Origin: Chelativorans xinjiangensis | Lineage (GTDB): Bacteria; Pseudomonadota; Alphaproteobacteria; Rhizobiales; Rhizobiaceae | Reading direction: 5' to 3' | Assembly: GCF_009812055.1 (NCBI RefSeq) | Contig: NZ_WQNH01000021.1 | Location: 1-64,000 of the forward strand | Length of the DNA: 64,000 bases | Shown: positions 9,125-17,485 of the stretch, one piece after another | How the letters are laid out: every line of letters starts with the position of its first letter | Position numbering within the stretch: position 1 is the stretch's first letter | Notes under the pieces: generated by a model | What the model was told of the DNA's origin: nothing | What the model saw: the letters and a program-made list of their open reading frames with translations, nothing else | Database searches by the model: none | Position numbers and translations under genes: made by a program

Positions 9125-9838
9125 ATGACACAGGCCGACTTCCGGCACCAACCGCATGTTTTTTGGCAGGAGATCGCGCCCGCCGGCACCTACGAGACCG
9201 CGCCGCAGGGCGGGCACCGGGGTTTCTACCCGGCGGAACTGCCCGACGGGCGCCAGCTTGCCCTGCCGATCCGGATGCTTTCGGGCGGCGAGAAGGCGCT
9301 GGCCTCGCTGATCGTCAACCAGGCGAGTTTCGACGTGGTCGATGCGCTTGCGGCGGCGCTGGCCGAAAAGGCGGCCGCTTTCAGGCCGGACATCGTCGTC
9401 GGCCTGCCGACGCTTGGCCTGACACTTGCCGCCCAGGTCGCCCGCGCGATCGGCCACAGCCGCTACGTGCCGCTCAGCACGTCACGCAAGTTTTGGTACA
9501 GTGAGAATCAATCCGTCGCTCTGCGCTCGGTGACCAGCCCCGAGCAGCAGAAGCGCCTTTATGCCGACCCGCGCATGCTGCCGCTCATCAAGAGCAAGCG
9601 CGTTCTCCTGGTGGACGACGTGATCAGCACCGGCAGCTCCATTCTCTCCGGCCTGCGGCTTTTGAAGCTGTGTGGCGTCGAGCCGGTCGCCATCGGTGCG
9701 GCGATGCTTCAGACGACACGCTGGCGCAGCGTGCTCGAAGCGGAGGGCTCCACCCTTCCCGACCAGGTCATCGCCGTTTTCCGGACGCCTGCCCTGGCAG
9801 CGACACCAGACGGCGGCTGGTTGCCAGAGAAGCCGTGA
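9125..9838 (+). CDS. Phosphoribosyltransferase (purine PRTase-like)
   Basis: A 237-residue type I PRTase. The PRPP-binding loop is VLLVDDVISTGSS at ~160-172. The earlier PDIVVGLPTLGLTLA block is the conserved strand-helix before the flexible hood. The family transfers the phosphoribosyl group of PRPP to a nucleobase. I chose ATG at 9125 (MTQADF); an in-frame TTG nine bases earlier is possible. It is longer than classical Apt (~180) because of an N-terminal ~75-residue extension, so the base used is not certain. Its position beside nucleoside hydrolase and adenine deaminase favours adenine/hypoxanthine salvage. A strong hairpin follows the gene. Confidence 0.85.
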   Translation: MTQADFRHQPHVFWQEIAPAGTYETAPQGGHRGFYPAELPDGRQLALPIRMLSGGEKALASLIVNQASFDVVDALAAALAEKAAAFRPDIVVGLPTLGLTLAAQVARAIGHSRYVPLSTSRKFWYSENQSVALRSVTSPEQQKRLYADPRMLPLIKSKRVLLVDDVISTGSSILSGLRLLKLCGVEPVAIGAAMLQTTRWRSVLEAEGSTLPDQVIAVFRTPALAATPDGGWLPEKP

Positions 9839-9862
9839 TAGCTTACGTGCTTTACGATTTTC

Positions 9863-9887
9863 GGGCCGTTCGGTTTTCGAACGGCCC
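9863..9887 (+). terminator. Strong hairpin after the phosphoribosyltransferase gene
   Basis: GGGCCGTTCG and CGAACGGCCC form a perfect 10-bp stem around a GTTTT loop, starting 24 bp after the stop codon. There is no U-tract after it, common for alphaproteobacterial terminators. It can act as a terminator or 3'-stabilising hairpin. Confidence 0.6.
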
Positions 9888-10798
9888 TGCACATCCCAGC
9901 CTGGGACTAAACATCTAAATGTCGGGCTGAAAGTTGACGGTCAGCTTTTGGTTCGAGTTATCAGCAAGCCGCCGTTCCGCTGATGGCCCCTCATTGGTCT
10001 TTTAATGCCATTGGCTCGGATGGCTATTCGAGACCTCTTGCGGGGATCCATGAGCAATAATCGACCGGCGCAGTCTCTTGATCGGGTAGAGGGACCGAGT
10101 GCATCATCGTACGCTCTATCTCTTTGTTTTTCCGCTTTTATGTGGACGTCAGGTGATTCCACCTGACTGCGAAATGCTATAGCGAGGCTCAATCGGACAA
10201 AAGCACAGCATGATGGCAAACCAACACACCAAGACCGGAATCCTGCTATTGTCTCAGCGAGTTCCGACCGATCTTCCGGTCTCATTTCATAGGGCTATAG
10301 CGTAAACGTAGTTCTCATCTCCACCTGAGACGGTGCGCCATTTCACACGCCAACACCGAAAATTGCCGCCAAACGCCGCCAGTACTACGCCGGCGCGAAA
10401 GACGGGAGTAGCCAGAAGGCGAAAAAGCGTAGTAACGGCGGTTCTCGGCGGTGAAGAAGTTCGAATCTCTTCCCGTCAAATGACCTATTCTCGAGCAAGG
10501 CAGAACTGGCATATTCGTCGTTGGACGACTGCTTGCGCCTCATGCACATCGGTCGTGGGAGCGGTCTTTCGCGCCGCCCGAAAGCCGACGTGGCAGTTGA
10601 TCATGCTGGATGTGATGGCTGCGACATCGACCCAACAACCGTTCCAGGTGAACATTTGACCGCTCCGCAGCCACATCAGTGGATGAAACTTGCATTCGGA
10701 AAGCCGTCCAAACACTCGCGGCAGTAACCATCGATCTGATGAAGCGCTGAGTGCGACGCAGGATTGTTCCTGCTTCAACGATACGGTCACCAAGCCTT
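9888..10798. other. Gene-poor stretch of ~0.9 kb, probably degenerate DNA
   Basis: No open frame here has convincing codon use or a recognisable family. Frames up to ~115 codons exist on both strands but look like noise, and GC is visibly lower than in neighbouring genes. The stretch holds an 8-bp perfect hairpin (10148-10167) and tRNA-like complementary arms at 10401-10407 and 10471-10477. It leads into the truncated AraC gene and the hyuA remnant, so it is most simply explained as a decayed insertion or deletion region. Confidence 0.55.
10148..10167. repeat. Small perfect hairpin in intergenic DNA
   Basis: GTCAGGTG and CACCTGAC flank an ATTC loop, an 8-bp perfect stem. Short palindromes like this, followed by an AAATGCTATAG-type tail as seen here, recall repeated intergenic elements of Rhizobiales; that resemblance is from memory. 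It is not next to an intact gene end. Confidence 0.35.
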
Positions 10799-11509
10799 TT
10801 AAGGAAGCACCGATTGCCGCCGGTATTCGCCTGGCGAATACCCAACCTGCTGTTTGAACAATCGGGAAAAATGGGCCACGTCGCCAAAACCGCGGCGGAA
10901 GCAGATCTCTGCGATGGAGAGCTTTGTTCCCTTTGCGCGAAGGTCTGCTTTCACCGCTTCGATACGCAGATCACGCACCCATTGCCCGAACGTGCGCTCC
11001 GTATCACGGAACAGTTCGTGCAGGTAGCGCACAGAGATTCCGCAGCAACGGGCGGCAAGATCGGGATCCAGTTCGCGCCGGTGGAAATTGGCGCGGACGA
11101 AGTGCTCGACACGGCTCAGATGCGCGGCCCTTACGGATGATGTGCCCGATGTAAGCGTGCGGTCATCCGAATGGATCGACAGGGCGAGAAGATCGACCAG
11201 TTGAAGGCCGACCGCCTCGCGAGCCTCCTCACTCATCGCTTCGAAGCGCTGCGGGATATGGTGGAGCATATCGACGAAGAGACCTGAAATACCGCCATGC
11301 GCGTTGAACTGCATGCCGCAGAAGCGGTCAGGAGCGCGGATACGTCCGCCCAGCGCTGATGCCTCTACTTTCATGACCCACAGGTCCGCACGCTCGTTAT
11401 AGCTGAATTCATACGGCTCATGGCTGCGCTCAATGATATAGCCGCCGTGCTTGCAATAGACCTCGCGCCCGGATTGGGCGAAATAGACCTGCTCGTTGCA
11501 GGCGAGATG
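10799..11509 (-). pseudogene. AraC-family regulator, 5'-truncated
   Basis: Encodes a C-terminal AraC/XylS DNA-binding domain: two helix-turn-helix units, ending with the signature ICFRRGFGDVAHFSRLFKQ and GYSPGEYRR. An ATG at 11374 would give 191 residues. Reading on upstream in the same frame past that ATG still gives AraC-type effector-domain sequence (for example HEPYEFSYNERADLWV just before it, and GREVYCKHGG further up) as far as about 11500. There homology stops and no start codon follows. Full members are ~310-330 residues, so roughly the first 80-100 are missing. The break coincides with the hyuA remnant on the other strand. A shortened protein with an intact DNA-binding domain could still be made from 11374. 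Confidence 0.75.
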
Positions 11510-11658
11510 GTGTCTATGACGGCACCAAGCTCGGCGCCGGCGACCGCGTCGAGGGACCAGCGATCATCGAGGAGGAGACGACGACGATCGTGGTGGAGCC
11601 CGGCTGGACCGCCGAACTGCATGAAAGCGCATCCTACGTGATCACCGCTTCCAGATGA
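11509..11658 (+). pseudogene. 3' remnant of a hydantoinase/5-oxoprolinase A (HyuA) gene
   Basis: The plus strand encodes GVYDGTKLGAGDRVEGPAI, then IEEETTTIVVEPGW and AELHES, ending in TGA at 11656-11658. This is the characteristic C-terminal segment of HyuA-type ATP-dependent N-methylhydantoinase/oxoprolinase proteins (consensus ...G.r..GPAii.e..tTtvvppGw). About 50 codons survive of a ~690-residue protein. The upstream end meets the truncated AraC gene head-on at about 11505-11512, marking a deletion or recombination junction. It is not translated on its own. Confidence 0.7.
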
Positions 11659-11676
11659 CCGATCGCCAGCGGGCTT

Positions 11677-12672
11677 TCAGCTCGCCGGCACGCTCGCCGC
11701 GCGTTCGAAATCACGCCGAAATCGCTCGGTCCCGGCCTCCCGCCCCAGAAGGACCGAGGCCAGGATGCGGGCTTTCAGGCCGCTCAGGTCTCCCGAGAAG
11801 ATGACGCCCGCATCAGCAAGGTCCTTGCCGCCGCTGCCACCGCCATAGATGGCGCGGGTGCGCCCCTCGTGGCAGCGCGAGGCGACGATAACCGGTGTGC
11901 CGCCGTCAACGATCGGTGCAATCGCTTCGGCAAACCCGTTGGGCGCATTGCCGCGCCCGAAGGCCTCGATGACGATGGCGCGGGCGCCTTGCGCGACGGC
12001 AAACTCCAGGAAGGCCGGCGAATTGCCCATGGCGAGCTTCATCAGTTCCACCTCGGGCACGACCTTTTGCGCATCCACGTGAAAGCGCTGCGCGGGCCTG
12101 CGGTGGATGACGACATCTTCGCCATCCACTTCGCCGAGCTTGCCATAGGCGTTCGAGCGGAAGGTATCGACCCGCGAGGTATGGGCCTTGGTCACGTCGC
12201 GGCCGGCATGAATGTCCTGCTCGAACACGACGACGGCGCCAAGTCCGCGCGCCTGCGGCGCTGCGGCAACGCGTATGGCCTCGGCAATATTGCGCGGCCC
12301 GTCCGTGTCCGGGTCGCCGGCATGGCGCTGCGCGCCGGTGAAGACTACCGGCTTGTCGCTCCTCACGAGAAGGTCGGCCATATAGCAGCTTTCCTCCATC
12401 GTGTCGGTGCCATGCGTGACGACGACGCCGTCGCAACTTTCATCGGCAAGAACCATGTCGATGTGACGGGCTAGCGAAAACGCAAGCGGCAGGTCGAAGG
12501 CGAAACTGCCCACCGAGCAAAAATCGTCCACCTCGATGTCGATCCCGTCGAGCGGGTCGTGCAGGCGTGAACGCAGTTCGGCACCGCTGACATTGGCGAC
12601 CACGCGGTCGGTACCCTTCTGGCGGCTGGAGGCGATGGTGCCGCCGGTGGTGATCAGTCTGACCTTGCTCAT
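11677..12672 (-). CDS. Asparaginase-family amidohydrolase
   Basis: A 331-residue L-asparaginase-fold protein. The two catalytic threonine motifs are present: TTGGTIAS at residues 8-15 and VVTHGTDTMEES at ~85-95. No signal peptide is seen, so it should be cytoplasmic. The family hydrolyses side-chain amides (Asn, Gln and relatives) to acid and ammonia. It is the last gene of the eleven-gene operon, one base after the stop of the signal-less binding protein. In that setting it may be a half-amidase or amidase acting on an intermediate of the pathway and not a housekeeping asparaginase; this is inference. Confidence 0.9.
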   Translation of the reverse strand: MSKVRLITTGGTIASSRQKGTDRVVANVSGAELRSRLHDPLDGIDIEVDDFCSVGSFAFDLPLAFSLARHIDMVLADESCDGVVVTHGTDTMEESCYMADLLVRSDKPVVFTGAQRHAGDPDTDGPRNIAEAIRVAAAPQARGLGAVVVFEQDIHAGRDVTKAHTSRVDTFRSNAYGKLGEVDGEDVVIHRRPAQRFHVDAQKVVPEVELMKLAMGNSPAFLEFAVAQGARAIVIEAFGRGNAPNGFAEAIAPIVDGGTPVIVASRCHEGRTRAIYGGGSGGKDLADAGVIFSGDLSGLKARILASVLLGREAGTERFRRDFERAASVPAS

Positions 12673-12673
12673 G

Positions 12674-13927
12674 TCAGGACGCTTTGCGCATGAGGCTGTT
12701 CTTCTCCACCGGTTCCTTCACCAGCTCCGCCCAGCGGCGCACCAGATAGTTGTGCTCGTCCATGGTGGTGTTCCAAAGGGCGATGTGCGAGGCGCGGTTC
12801 CAGTAGGATCCGCCGGATCTCAGTGCGCCGGGCTGGATCGCCGGATTTCCCTCCGGATCGCTCAGCGTCGTGCGCGCTTCTTTGCCGTCGTACCAATAAT
12901 CCCATTCCTCGGGCAGCAGATGCTCGCGGACACGCTCCGGCACCGACATGTAATAGCCCTGGCGCGCGACGACAGAGCCCGGCCAACCGGAAATGAACCA
13001 GTTGAGATAGGCATAGCCCTGGTCGAGCTTGTGACCTTCGAGATGACGAGCCAGACAAAGCCCGCCATGCCAGGCGCGGTAGCCTTCCACCGGTACGGCC
13101 TGACGGGTGCGCAGATGCCGGCTTTTGAGCTGCACGGCGCTCGGCGACCACATGCTGGAGATCCAGGCATCGCCGCGCTCCATCAGCGTCGTGGCTTCCT
13201 GCGTGGTGCGCCAGAAGGATGTGAAATGCCCCTTGGCCTTGAGGCCAAGCGCCAGGTCGATGAGCGCGTCGATCTCCTCGATGCTCATATTGCCAAGATC
13301 ATTGAAGCTCATCTTCTTTGCAGCGCGCGCCGCAAGAGCGATGTCGAAAATGCCGATGGCCGGTTCATCGACGATGGAGACATGCCCGCGCCAGCGGGGA
13401 TGCAGCAGTTCGGCCCAGGAACGCACTTCCGTGTCCACATCGACGCCGGTCGCCGTCTCGTTGACGCCGAAGGAATCGAAATTGTGGACCGTGGGAAGCA
13501 TGGAGATGTGGGGCGTCTGCACCGAAGACAGCGTGTTGTCCTGCTGGACATAAAGCCGGGTTGCCGGCGCATCGCCGAAGCCCAGAGGCGCCGAGGCGTT
13601 GATACAGCCCTTCTTGGTCAGATCGGTCACTTCGCTCCAAAGGTCTATGCGCTCCAGGTCGATCCTTTGGACGGCGCGCCAGTGCCAGACAATATCCAGA
13701 TTGTGAAAGCACTGGTCATAGACGTCGTAGCACCCGGGCTCGGTGGCTGCGATGCGCTGGGCCGTGACGAAATCATGCTGCTCGAAGACGAGTTCGAAAC
13801 CGAGGTCGCGCTCGGCGCGTTCCTGGAGCTGGCGATAGGGCGTGATCTCGGTGCATAGAATCCGCAGGGGGGCAGGCTTGCGCACATGGATCGCCGGAGC
13901 GGCCGGCCTGCCTCGAACCCTACTCAC
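12674..13927 (-). CDS. PotD-like solute-binding protein lacking a signal peptide
   Basis: A 417-residue protein clearly paralogous to the binding protein at 17486-18718. Shared blocks include RWRG, QGYY, an EWDYWYDGKEA / YAFWYEGKPW pair, and a C-terminal RSGGSYWNRASHIALWN / RDGGSLEERAANVAYWH pair. It starts with GTG at 13927 (five bases after cobW) and runs through a Pro/Arg-rich stretch directly into the first strand (PLRILCTEITPY). No Sec, Tat or lipoprotein signal is visible from any in-frame start. Either it acts in the cytoplasm (sensor, ligand buffer or enzyme-like) or export has been lost. Its own operon supplies a secreted paralogue. Confidence 0.85.
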   Translation of the reverse strand: MSRVRGRPAAPAIHVRKPAPLRILCTEITPYRQLQERAERDLGFELVFEQHDFVTAQRIAATEPGCYDVYDQCFHNLDIVWHWRAVQRIDLERIDLWSEVTDLTKKGCINASAPLGFGDAPATRLYVQQDNTLSSVQTPHISMLPTVHNFDSFGVNETATGVDVDTEVRSWAELLHPRWRGHVSIVDEPAIGIFDIALAARAAKKMSFNDLGNMSIEEIDALIDLALGLKAKGHFTSFWRTTQEATTLMERGDAWISSMWSPSAVQLKSRHLRTRQAVPVEGYRAWHGGLCLARHLEGHKLDQGYAYLNWFISGWPGSVVARQGYYMSVPERVREHLLPEEWDYWYDGKEARTTLSDPEGNPAIQPGALRSGGSYWNRASHIALWNTTMDEHNYLVRRWAELVKEPVEKNSLMRKAS

Positions 13928-13932
13928 GCGCC

Positions 13933-15012
13933 CTACCCTGCTCGGCGAAGTGGCGTCTGGTTTGGTCCAAGTACTTTTTCGGACAAGCGATTGAAGACAT
14001 GGAACGACTCTTCGATGCGCGCGGGATCGAGCCCGTCGACGATGAACACGATGCGCGACTGGCGGCGCGCGTCCGGCCAGGCAGACATGTGAACAGGCGG
14101 GTGAACGAGGCGCTGCACGCCATGAACCGCCACCGGCCGATCCTCGCCCTCGATATCAAGGATACCCTTGACGCGGAAGACCCGATCGCCATGGCGGTTG
14201 AGCAGCATGGTGAGCCACATGCCGAACGCAGTCCAATCGATCCGGTCCTCAATGGCAAGGGAGAAGGATTGCACCGATGCGTGGGCGTGATCGTGGTGTG
14301 CGTGAGCGTACTCGTGATGCCCGGTGGCCGCTTCCGAAGCCTCGACCGCCTGCAGCGCGTCGCGCAGCCAGTCCTCGCTTCGCCCGGCGCTCGCATCCAC
14401 CAGAAAGTCCTCGGCCCGCGCTTCCTGAGCGATCACGTGACGGGCCGCCGGGTTGAGCCGGTGCAGACGTGCTACGAGATTTTCGGTGTCTTCCGCCTCG
14501 TCCATATCGGTCTTGGTGATGACCACCACATCGGCGGCGCCGACCTGCCGCACCGCTTCCATCCGTTCCTGGATTTGCCGGCCGCCGTTCACGGCGTCGA
14601 CCGTCACCACGACATTGGCGATGGAAAAGTGGCTGCGCAGGACCGGGTGCGACTGGATCGTCGACAGGGCCGGAAACGGGTCCGCCAACCCCGTGGTCTC
14701 GATCACCACCCGGTCGAACCAGGGGATTTCGTTGCGAGCACGCTGGGAATGCAGCCTTTGAAGTGCGTCGGCGACTTCGCCGCGCACCGTGCAGCAGAGG
14801 CACCCGGACTTGAGAAGCACCACATTGTCGTCAATGCGGTCGAGCAGGTGATGATCCAGCCCCACTTCGCCGAATTCGTTCACCAGAACCGCCGCATTGC
14901 CCATCGCCGGGTCCGCCAGAAGGCGCTGGAGAAGCGTGGTCTTGCCCGATCCCAGGAAACCGGTGAGCAGGTTGATCGGCGTGGGACTGGCGGCCCGTGT
15001 CTCGACGCTCAT
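13933..15012 (-). CDS. CobW/COG0523 family GTP-binding metallochaperone
   Basis: A 359-residue G3E GTPase. Walker A is GFLGSGKTT, the metal-binding CxCC motif is GCLCC, and the later VVITKTD supplies guanine specificity. A histidine-rich linker (HHEYAHAHHDHAHA) precedes the C-terminal CobW domain, as in zinc-, cobalt- or nickel-inserting members. I chose ATG at 15012, which overlaps the stop of the small cysteine protein by 4 bp; the open frame to 15186 lies in that gene. In this operon the likely client is a metal enzyme such as the NodB-fold hydrolase at 15387; that pairing is inference. Confidence 0.9.
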   Translation of the reverse strand: MSVETRAASPTPINLLTGFLGSGKTTLLQRLLADPAMGNAAVLVNEFGEVGLDHHLLDRIDDNVVLLKSGCLCCTVRGEVADALQRLHSQRARNEIPWFDRVVIETTGLADPFPALSTIQSHPVLRSHFSIANVVVTVDAVNGGRQIQERMEAVRQVGAADVVVITKTDMDEAEDTENLVARLHRLNPAARHVIAQEARAEDFLVDASAGRSEDWLRDALQAVEASEAATGHHEYAHAHHDHAHASVQSFSLAIEDRIDWTAFGMWLTMLLNRHGDRVFRVKGILDIEGEDRPVAVHGVQRLVHPPVHMSAWPDARRQSRIVFIVDGLDPARIEESFHVFNRLSEKVLGPNQTPLRRAG

Positions 15013-15335
15013 GGGCGATCCCGCAAGCGGCCAAGGAAATCCGGATCGAGCGGGTCGAACGAACGACCGCTCATCGCTTCGGCTTCGGGCCAGAGATGCG
15101 CAAGGCTTTCGAAAACCCGCGTGTTGCCCGTCGGACTTGAAAGCACATAGGAGGTGCCCTGCCATTCGGCGAGCTTGAGCCGCCACGGCTCAAGCAGAGC
15201 GTTGGCAAGCTTCTTTCGGTTGGCCGCCTCGCGGCGCCGGCTCAGCCGGTCCGTGTTGCGCGTATAGACCCCGGACCGCGCAATGGCGCTGGTCCAGTGA
15301 TCGTCGCATCCCAGAACACCGCACAGCGAACACAT
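15009..15335 (-). CDS. Small cysteine-containing protein linked to CobW
   Basis: A 108-residue protein beginning MCSLCGVLGCDDHW, so three cysteines, an aspartate pair and a histidine fall within the first 14 residues and could bind a metal ion. The rest is basic and helical (RRREAANRKKLANALLEPWRL) and then FDPLDPDFLGRLR. I chose ATG at 15335 because GGGAGAGAG precedes it; an upstream start at 15368 adds residues from the terminator hairpin. It overlaps cobW by 4 bp. I do not recognise a named family. The tight coupling to a metallochaperone GTPase suggests a metal carrier or adaptor. Confidence 0.75.
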   Translation of the reverse strand: MCSLCGVLGCDDHWTSAIARSGVYTRNTDRLSRRREAANRKKLANALLEPWRLKLAEWQGTSYVLSSPTGNTRVFESLAHLWPEAEAMSGRSFDPLDPDFLGRLRDRP

Positions 15336-15356
15336 GCTCTCTCTCCCACGGTATGC

Positions 15357-15380
15357 GCGGGGCGGCATGAACCGCCCCGC
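15357..15380 (-). terminator. GC-rich hairpin after the NodB-fold hydrolase gene
   Basis: GCGGGGCGG and CCGCCCCGC pair over 9 bp with a 6-nt loop, starting seven bases after the stop of the hydrolase on the minus strand and just before the small cysteine protein. Without a U-tract it may attenuate rather than end the operon, dividing it into a transport half and a CobW half. Confidence 0.5.
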
Positions 15381-15386
15381 TCGCGA

Positions 15387-16274
15387 TCACTTCTTGCGCG
15401 GGTGGCGCTTGGCGAAGTCGTCGGCCATTTCGTCCATGGTCACGAAGCGGACGCCTTCATGCCCCTTCATATGCTCGAACAGACGCTCGAGCATCAACAG
15501 CACCTGCGGGCGGCCCGAAACATCCGGATGGATCGTGATCGGGAACACCGCGTAGTCCATTTCACGGTAAACCCAGTCGAACTGGTCGCGCCACATCTGC
15601 TCGATGTCCCGCGGATTGACGAAGCCGTGGCTGTTCGGGGACTTCTTGATGAACATCATCGGCGGCAGGTCGTCGAGATACCAGTTGGCCGGGATCTCAA
15701 TCAGATCCGTTTCCCCGCCGCGCTCCAGCGGCTTCATCCAGTCGGAAGGCTTGGCAGAGTAGTCGATCTTCGTCCACTTGTCGCCGACACGCACGTAATA
15801 GGGCGTGAAGTCATTGTGCATCAGGGAATGGTCGTACTTGATGCCCTTCTTCAGAAGCAATTCGTTGGTAACGTTGGAGAACTCCCACCAGGGCGCAACA
15901 TAGCCGGTGGGCCGCTTGCCCGAAAGGCTGGTGATGAGATCGATCGACTTGTCGAGCACCTCTTCTTCCTGTTCAGGCGTCATGGCGATGGGATTTTCAT
16001 GGCTGTAGCCGTGAACCCCGATCTCATGCCCCGCATCCGCCACGGCCTTCATCTGGTCCGGGAAAGTCTCGACGGAATGGCCCGGTATGAACCATGTGGT
16101 GCGGATGCCCAGTCGGTCGAACAGCTTCAGCAGACGGGGAGATCCGACCTCACCGGCGAACATGCCGCGCGAAATATCATCGGGAGAATCCTCACCGCCA
16201 TAAGAACCGAGCCAGCCCGCGACGGCATCGACATCAATGCCGAAGCCAACCAGAATTTCCTTTGCCATATCCAT
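15387..16274 (-). CDS. Polysaccharide-deacetylase (NodB) family metal hydrolase
   Basis: A 295-residue NodB-fold enzyme of the HpPgdA-like branch. The first metal motif is [10 protein letters not shown], with Asp in place of the usual TFDD, and the second is the HxxxH in VHGYSHEN. A third, APWWEFS, lines the active site, and [12 protein letters not shown] is the late histidine motif. There is no signal peptide, so it works in the cytoplasm and is unlikely to act on peptidoglycan. Cytoplasmic members of this superfamily include allantoinase PuuE and, as I recall with limited certainty, a cyclic imide hydrolase. With an asparaginase-fold enzyme in the same operon, a cyclic imide or N-acyl substrate is plausible. 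Confidence 0.85.
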   Translation of the reverse strand: MDMAKEILVGFGIDVDAVAGWLGSYGGEDSPDDISRGMFAGEVGSPRLLKLFDRLGIRTTWFIPGHSVETFPDQMKAVADAGHEIGVHGYSHENPIAMTPEQEEEVLDKSIDLITSLSGKRPTGYVAPWWEFSNVTNELLLKKGIKYDHSLMHNDFTPYYVRVGDKWTKIDYSAKPSDWMKPLERGGETDLIEIPANWYLDDLPPMMFIKKSPNSHGFVNPRDIEQMWRDQFDWVYREMDYAVFPITIHPDVSGRPQVLLMLERLFEHMKGHEGVRFVTMDEMADDFAKRHPRKK

Positions 16275-16319
16275 AAACTCCCTTGTTGAGATCCGTTCGG
16301 AGCCTTTCGGCCCGATAGG

Positions 16320-17405
16320 TCACCCCTGCCCGACCAGCGTCACGCGGTCGGAAGGGCAATCGACGATGACGGCGTCGCCGATGGCTAGCTGCATGAGCGC
16401 CTCATTGTCTGTGCTGGTCTGAACATCGACGCTTTGCTTTCCGTCGAGATCCACCTTGAAATGGCCTACGCTTCCGACGGCGTGCTTCATCGACACCTTG
16501 CCGTGAAGCCGGTTTTCACTCCCGCCGGCGGTACCGGTGCGTTGAATGCGCATGGCCTCGGCCGGGATGGCGACGAGGACCGATGCGCCGGGGGTGATGG
16601 AAGAGGCACAACGCCCCCGCAGTCGCCCGAATGCCGTCTCGACGGACGCCATATCGCCCTCGATCCTCAGGTTCGCCCCTTCGATGATGGCGTTGGAGCC
16701 GATGAAGCGGGCCACAAACTCGGTTGCCGGTGCGGCGTAAACTTCATGCGGCGTGCCAATCTGCTCGACCCGCCCCCGATTCATCACGACGATGCGATCC
16801 GACAGGCCCAGAGCTTCGGACTGGGCGTGGGTGACGAAGACGAAGGTGATGCCAAGCTCGCGCTGCAGCAGTTTCAATTCGTTCTGGATCACGCGACGCA
16901 AGTTTGCATCGAGCGCGCCCAGCGGTTCGTCCAGCAAAAGAATGTCCGGTTCGACGACGAGGCCGCGGGCAAGCGCGATACGCTGGCGCTGGCCGCCCGA
17001 CAGCCTGTCAGCCTTGCGGTCGGCAAACTCGTTCAGGCCGAACATATCCATGATGCGATCGACCTTGGCGTTCTTCTCGGCTGTGGAGAGCCCCTTCACG
17101 TCCAGACCGAAGCCGATGTTCTGGCGCACCGTCATATGCGGGAACAGCGCGTAGTTCTGGAAGATCATCGAGGTCGGCCGCTTTTCCGGTGGCGTCGCCG
17201 ACACGTTCTTGCCCTTGATGAGAATGTCGCCGTTGGAGATGTCCTCGAAACCGGCGATCATGCGCAACGTCGTCGATTTGCCGCAGCCTGAAGGGCCAAG
17301 GAAGGCAACGAACTCGCCGGGCTCCACCGCCAGATCGAAGTCGGATACGGCAACCGTTCCGTCCGGGTAGGTCTTGCCGACGCCTATGAGTTGAAGATCG
17401 TACAT
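16320..17405 (-). CDS. ABC transporter ATP-binding protein (PotA type), canonical motifs
   Basis: A 361-residue ATPase. Walker A GPSGCGKST, Q-loop FQNYALF, signature [13 protein letters not shown], Walker B LLLDEPLGALD and H-loop FVFVTHAQSEAL are all intact, followed by a TOBE domain. I chose ATG at 17405 (MYDLQLIG, with GGA just upstream); the open frame to 17477 is longer. It is the second ATPase of this operon; the other, at 22070, lacks the H-loop histidine. With only one pair of permeases present, the two may form an asymmetric motor. Confidence 0.92.
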   Translation of the reverse strand: MYDLQLIGVGKTYPDGTVAVSDFDLAVEPGEFVAFLGPSGCGKSTTLRMIAGFEDISNGDILIKGKNVSATPPEKRPTSMIFQNYALFPHMTVRQNIGFGLDVKGLSTAEKNAKVDRIMDMFGLNEFADRKADRLSGGQRQRIALARGLVVEPDILLLDEPLGALDANLRRVIQNELKLLQRELGITFVFVTHAQSEALGLSDRIVVMNRGRVEQIGTPHEVYAAPATEFVARFIGSNAIIEGANLRIEGDMASVETAFGRLRGRCASSITPGASVLVAIPAEAMRIQRTGTAGGSENRLHGKVSMKHAVGSVGHFKVDLDGKQSVDVQTSTDNEALMQLAIGDAVIVDCPSDRVTLVGQG

Positions 17406-17485
17406 GCTTCCGTCCAATGCTCCTGCCGGGTGGTTCGGGAACCGCACCAGGACCGCCCGCGCGGCCCGGTGCGGCATTCACTGCG

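Noticed and set aside
10401-10477. tRNA-like element: 7-bp complementary arms GACGGGA / TCCCGTC, 77 nt apart, with TTCGAATC before the 3' arm
   Set aside because: The T-stem is one base short with a mismatch, and no D-arm or anticodon arm can be folded; treated as chance or a pseudo-tRNA.
11371-11622. Minus-strand 83-codon frame upstream of the AraC ATG
   Set aside because: It is in a different frame from the AraC homology and covers the junction with the hyuA tail; no family features.
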